DNA from: Hyalella azteca
Lineage: Eukaryota; Arthropoda; Malacostraca; Amphipoda; Hyalellidae
Direction: 5' to 3'
NCBI RefSeq assembly: GCF_000764305.2
Contig: NW_025947153.1
Location: 124,001-188,000 of the forward strand
DNA: 64,000 nt
Shown here one piece after another: positions 62,392 through 64,000 of the stretch. The notes under the pieces are model-generated. The model saw nothing but the letters and a program-made list of their open reading frames with translations, made no database searches and was not told where the DNA came from. How positions within the stretch are numbered: position 1 is the stretch's first letter; every line of letters begins with the position of its first letter. The translations under genes were made by a program, and so were the position numbers.

Positions 62392-62734
62392 CTGGGGAGT
62401 GGGGGGTGAGGATTGAGAGGGGGGTGGGGAGTGCGGAAGTTATGGATGCTAACAATAACACAGGGCGGTAAGAACAGCAATCATAAGTTGATATAAGCAA
62501 CAGAAAAGGGGCGCACGAAAGGCCTAGGTACCTATTTCTCCAGTACAGAACAGGGAAAACATCAGGCCACTGAAATAACATCAATTAAAATAAATAAAAA
62601 AGAAAATAAATGCATAAATGCTATAAATATTACGGCTACCATTACTATCAAGATACATTAGTCGTCTATTTGTTCCTAAAGCCCAAATAAAGAAAGCATT
62701 AATGGCAAGATAATGATGCATTGACATAACTTAC

Positions 62735-62860
62735 AGCTTCTTCCTTAAGGAGAGTGTCTTGCTCGTTGCTAGCAGCGGCGTTGCGTTGCTCTCGCAGCCT
62801 GTGCTGCGTGATCTGATGGGACCGTCTCTCTTGCTCCAACAAGGATTTAGATTCCCTCGC
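62735..62860 (-). CDS. Exon of a charged helical (coiled-coil) protein
   Basis: The acceptor CCTTGCAG and donor GCT|GTAAGT bound the exon. It encodes ARESKSLLEQERRSHQITQH and RLREQRNAAASNEQDTLLKE; phase 0 to 0. The Glu/Arg/Gln-rich heptad-like pattern suggests a coiled coil. Gene identity unknown. Confidence 0.75.
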
Positions 62861-63232
62861 CTGCAAGGCACCAAAGAAGCATTTCTCGTCAATTAGTGTA
62901 AAAACTTACTATTGTGCACTACTCAAAATCGGTCACAAACTAACTAAAGCAATTCATTGCTACATCACGGCATTTAACTTCCCATTTTAATATTCATATT
63001 CATAATAATACGGCGGATACTCCATAATTGAAGAAAAACCCCACCAACGGTTGCGCGCACGCACATGAAATCAAAAATCAAAAGCACGAATTTACACAAT
63101 TCAATTCTAGAAGCCACGAGAATACCTCAACAGTTCAGCTCACCGCTGAACTGAATGGTATATGGACAGTGTACCATATTCTAAATGTTCTTTTGCTACA
63201 TCAAGAAGGACGGTTGCTACGTTAATTATTAC

Positions 63233-63358
63233 CTCTTTCGCCATGACTTCGAGATCATGCTCGAATAGCTCCCGCAGCCGCTGGTAATACGTAATGTTTT
63301 CTTCCATCCTACGGCGTTCAGCAGCGCCGCTGTCAATGCGCGTTTGTGCCTCGACAAT
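63233..63358 (-). CDS. Exon of a charged helical (coiled-coil) protein
   Basis: The acceptor GTGAACAG and donor GAG|GTAATA bound the exon. It encodes IVEAQTRIDSGAAERRRMEE and NITYYQRLRELFEHDLEVMA; phase 0 to 0. Confidence 0.75.
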
Positions 63359-63493
63359 CTGTTCACCAGGGAGGATACAAATAACACCACTGCATTTGTA
63401 AAGATCAGGTAGCTAATGCCTGATCAGAAGTTGACGAAATACACAGAGGTTAGGGGGCATGCTTAGTTGAAATACGGCAATTCAGTTTTAGTG

Positions 63494-63705
63494 TACTGTT
63501 AGAAAAATTACCGTTAACGGTATTACCGCGTATTTACCGGCGTTTCAGTGGCCGGTAGGCACGTGAAAAGAAACACCGTGTCGCCTTTTTTATTCTAATT
63601 CAACACTAGAAATCCGTAAAACATCTGATAAAAACGGCGAAACTGTTTATTTTAACGGGGCGACCGGCCACTAGAATGCCAGTGGGACCGTTTTTTCTAA
63701 GTGTG
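63494..63705. mobile_element. MITE-like element, copy 2
   Basis: It starts ACTGTTAGAAAAATTACCG and ends GGACCGTTTTTTCTAAGTGTG, an imperfect terminal inverted repeat. The interior matches 50675-50834. It is noncoding. CACT-type ends with short A-rich TIRs suggest a CACTA/Chapaev-like MITE, but I cannot assign the superfamily. Confidence 0.7.
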
Positions 63706-63918
63706 TTTTCGGTTACATGGCTAGTGATGAACTGAACATGAATAAAATTTATCTAGCCAGGTTGACAAAAATTGAACCTATTTCTTTGGTGTAGTAAATC
63801 AAGAAGTAAGGACAGTTACTACACCCTTCCACCCACAACATAATCTTTATAGGACACAATATATTCATTCAATTAACCAGAATTTCGAGCGCCTATGAGA
63901 GCCTAAGTCTCAACCAAC

Positions 63919-64000
63919 CTTCTCCTTGAGTCGGGCTTCAACCGCTCTTGCTGTCTCCTCCTTGCCACTCATCGCGCACAGGACTTCCTTGATCTGTTGC
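63919..64000 (-). CDS. Exon of the coiled-coil protein, cut by window edge
   Basis: It encodes QQIKEVLCAMSGKEETARAV and EARLKEK to donor AAG|GTTGGT, phase 0, continuing into the exon at 63358. The gene extends beyond 64 kb. Confidence 0.7.

Noticed and set aside
62030..62416. 128-codon + strand open frame
   Set aside because: Antisense of the Pro/Glu-rich C2H2 exon; it is low-complexity Ser/Pro/Arg sequence with no start context or neighbours.

Overview
This is eukaryotic nuclear DNA: AT-rich, intron-dense, full of minisatellites, with no bacterial gene organisation. The arthropod-type TATA/initiator spacing, a secreted multi-cysteine family, and hAT, MITE and SINE-like repeats suggest an arthropod, perhaps a malacostracan crustacean; the species cannot be named from sequence alone.

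Left end (1-14.2 kb, + strand). A terminal exon of one cysteine-rich secreted protein gene (517-692) is followed by a complete paralogue with eight coding exons (8914-14191). I predict a 329-residue protein with a signal peptide and VWC-like 10-cysteine modules. Upstream of it a 1.97-kb segment carrying a TATA box, initiator and 28-nt first exon is present twice in tandem (3691-7630).

Most of the window (15.6-60.8 kb, - strand) is one giant gene, the HERC1 orthologue, an E3 ubiquitin ligase. I traced about 40 exons by splice sites, and their reading phases agree at nearly every junction. In protein order: helical region, SPRY domain (55.7-57.7 kb), long linker with a UBA-like domain (48.2 and 40.0 kb), a Cys/His motif (43.0/36.8 and 35.7 kb), WD40 repeats (about 28.2-22.2 kb), an RCC1-like propeller (20.4-16.9 kb) and a C-terminal HECT domain whose catalytic Cys is at 15810-15812. 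The N-terminal RCC1 domain of HERC1 is not in the window.

Right end (60.8-64 kb, - strand). Two exons resemble an inositol polyphosphate 5-phosphatase (INPP5E type). Four exons encode a charged helical, probably coiled-coil protein with a C2H2-like finger at its last visible exon. How these relate to HERC1 is unresolved.

Three things stand out. Tandem duplications straddle exon-intron boundaries at more than a dozen HERC1 exons and multiply splice donors or acceptors up to about eight times. A dispersed MITE-like element appears to supply one splice donor. The assembly between 33 and 49 kb is damaged: four Nextera mate-pair junction adapters and three single-N joins remain in it, and segment order there is probably wrong. 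Exon phases let me propose the true order.
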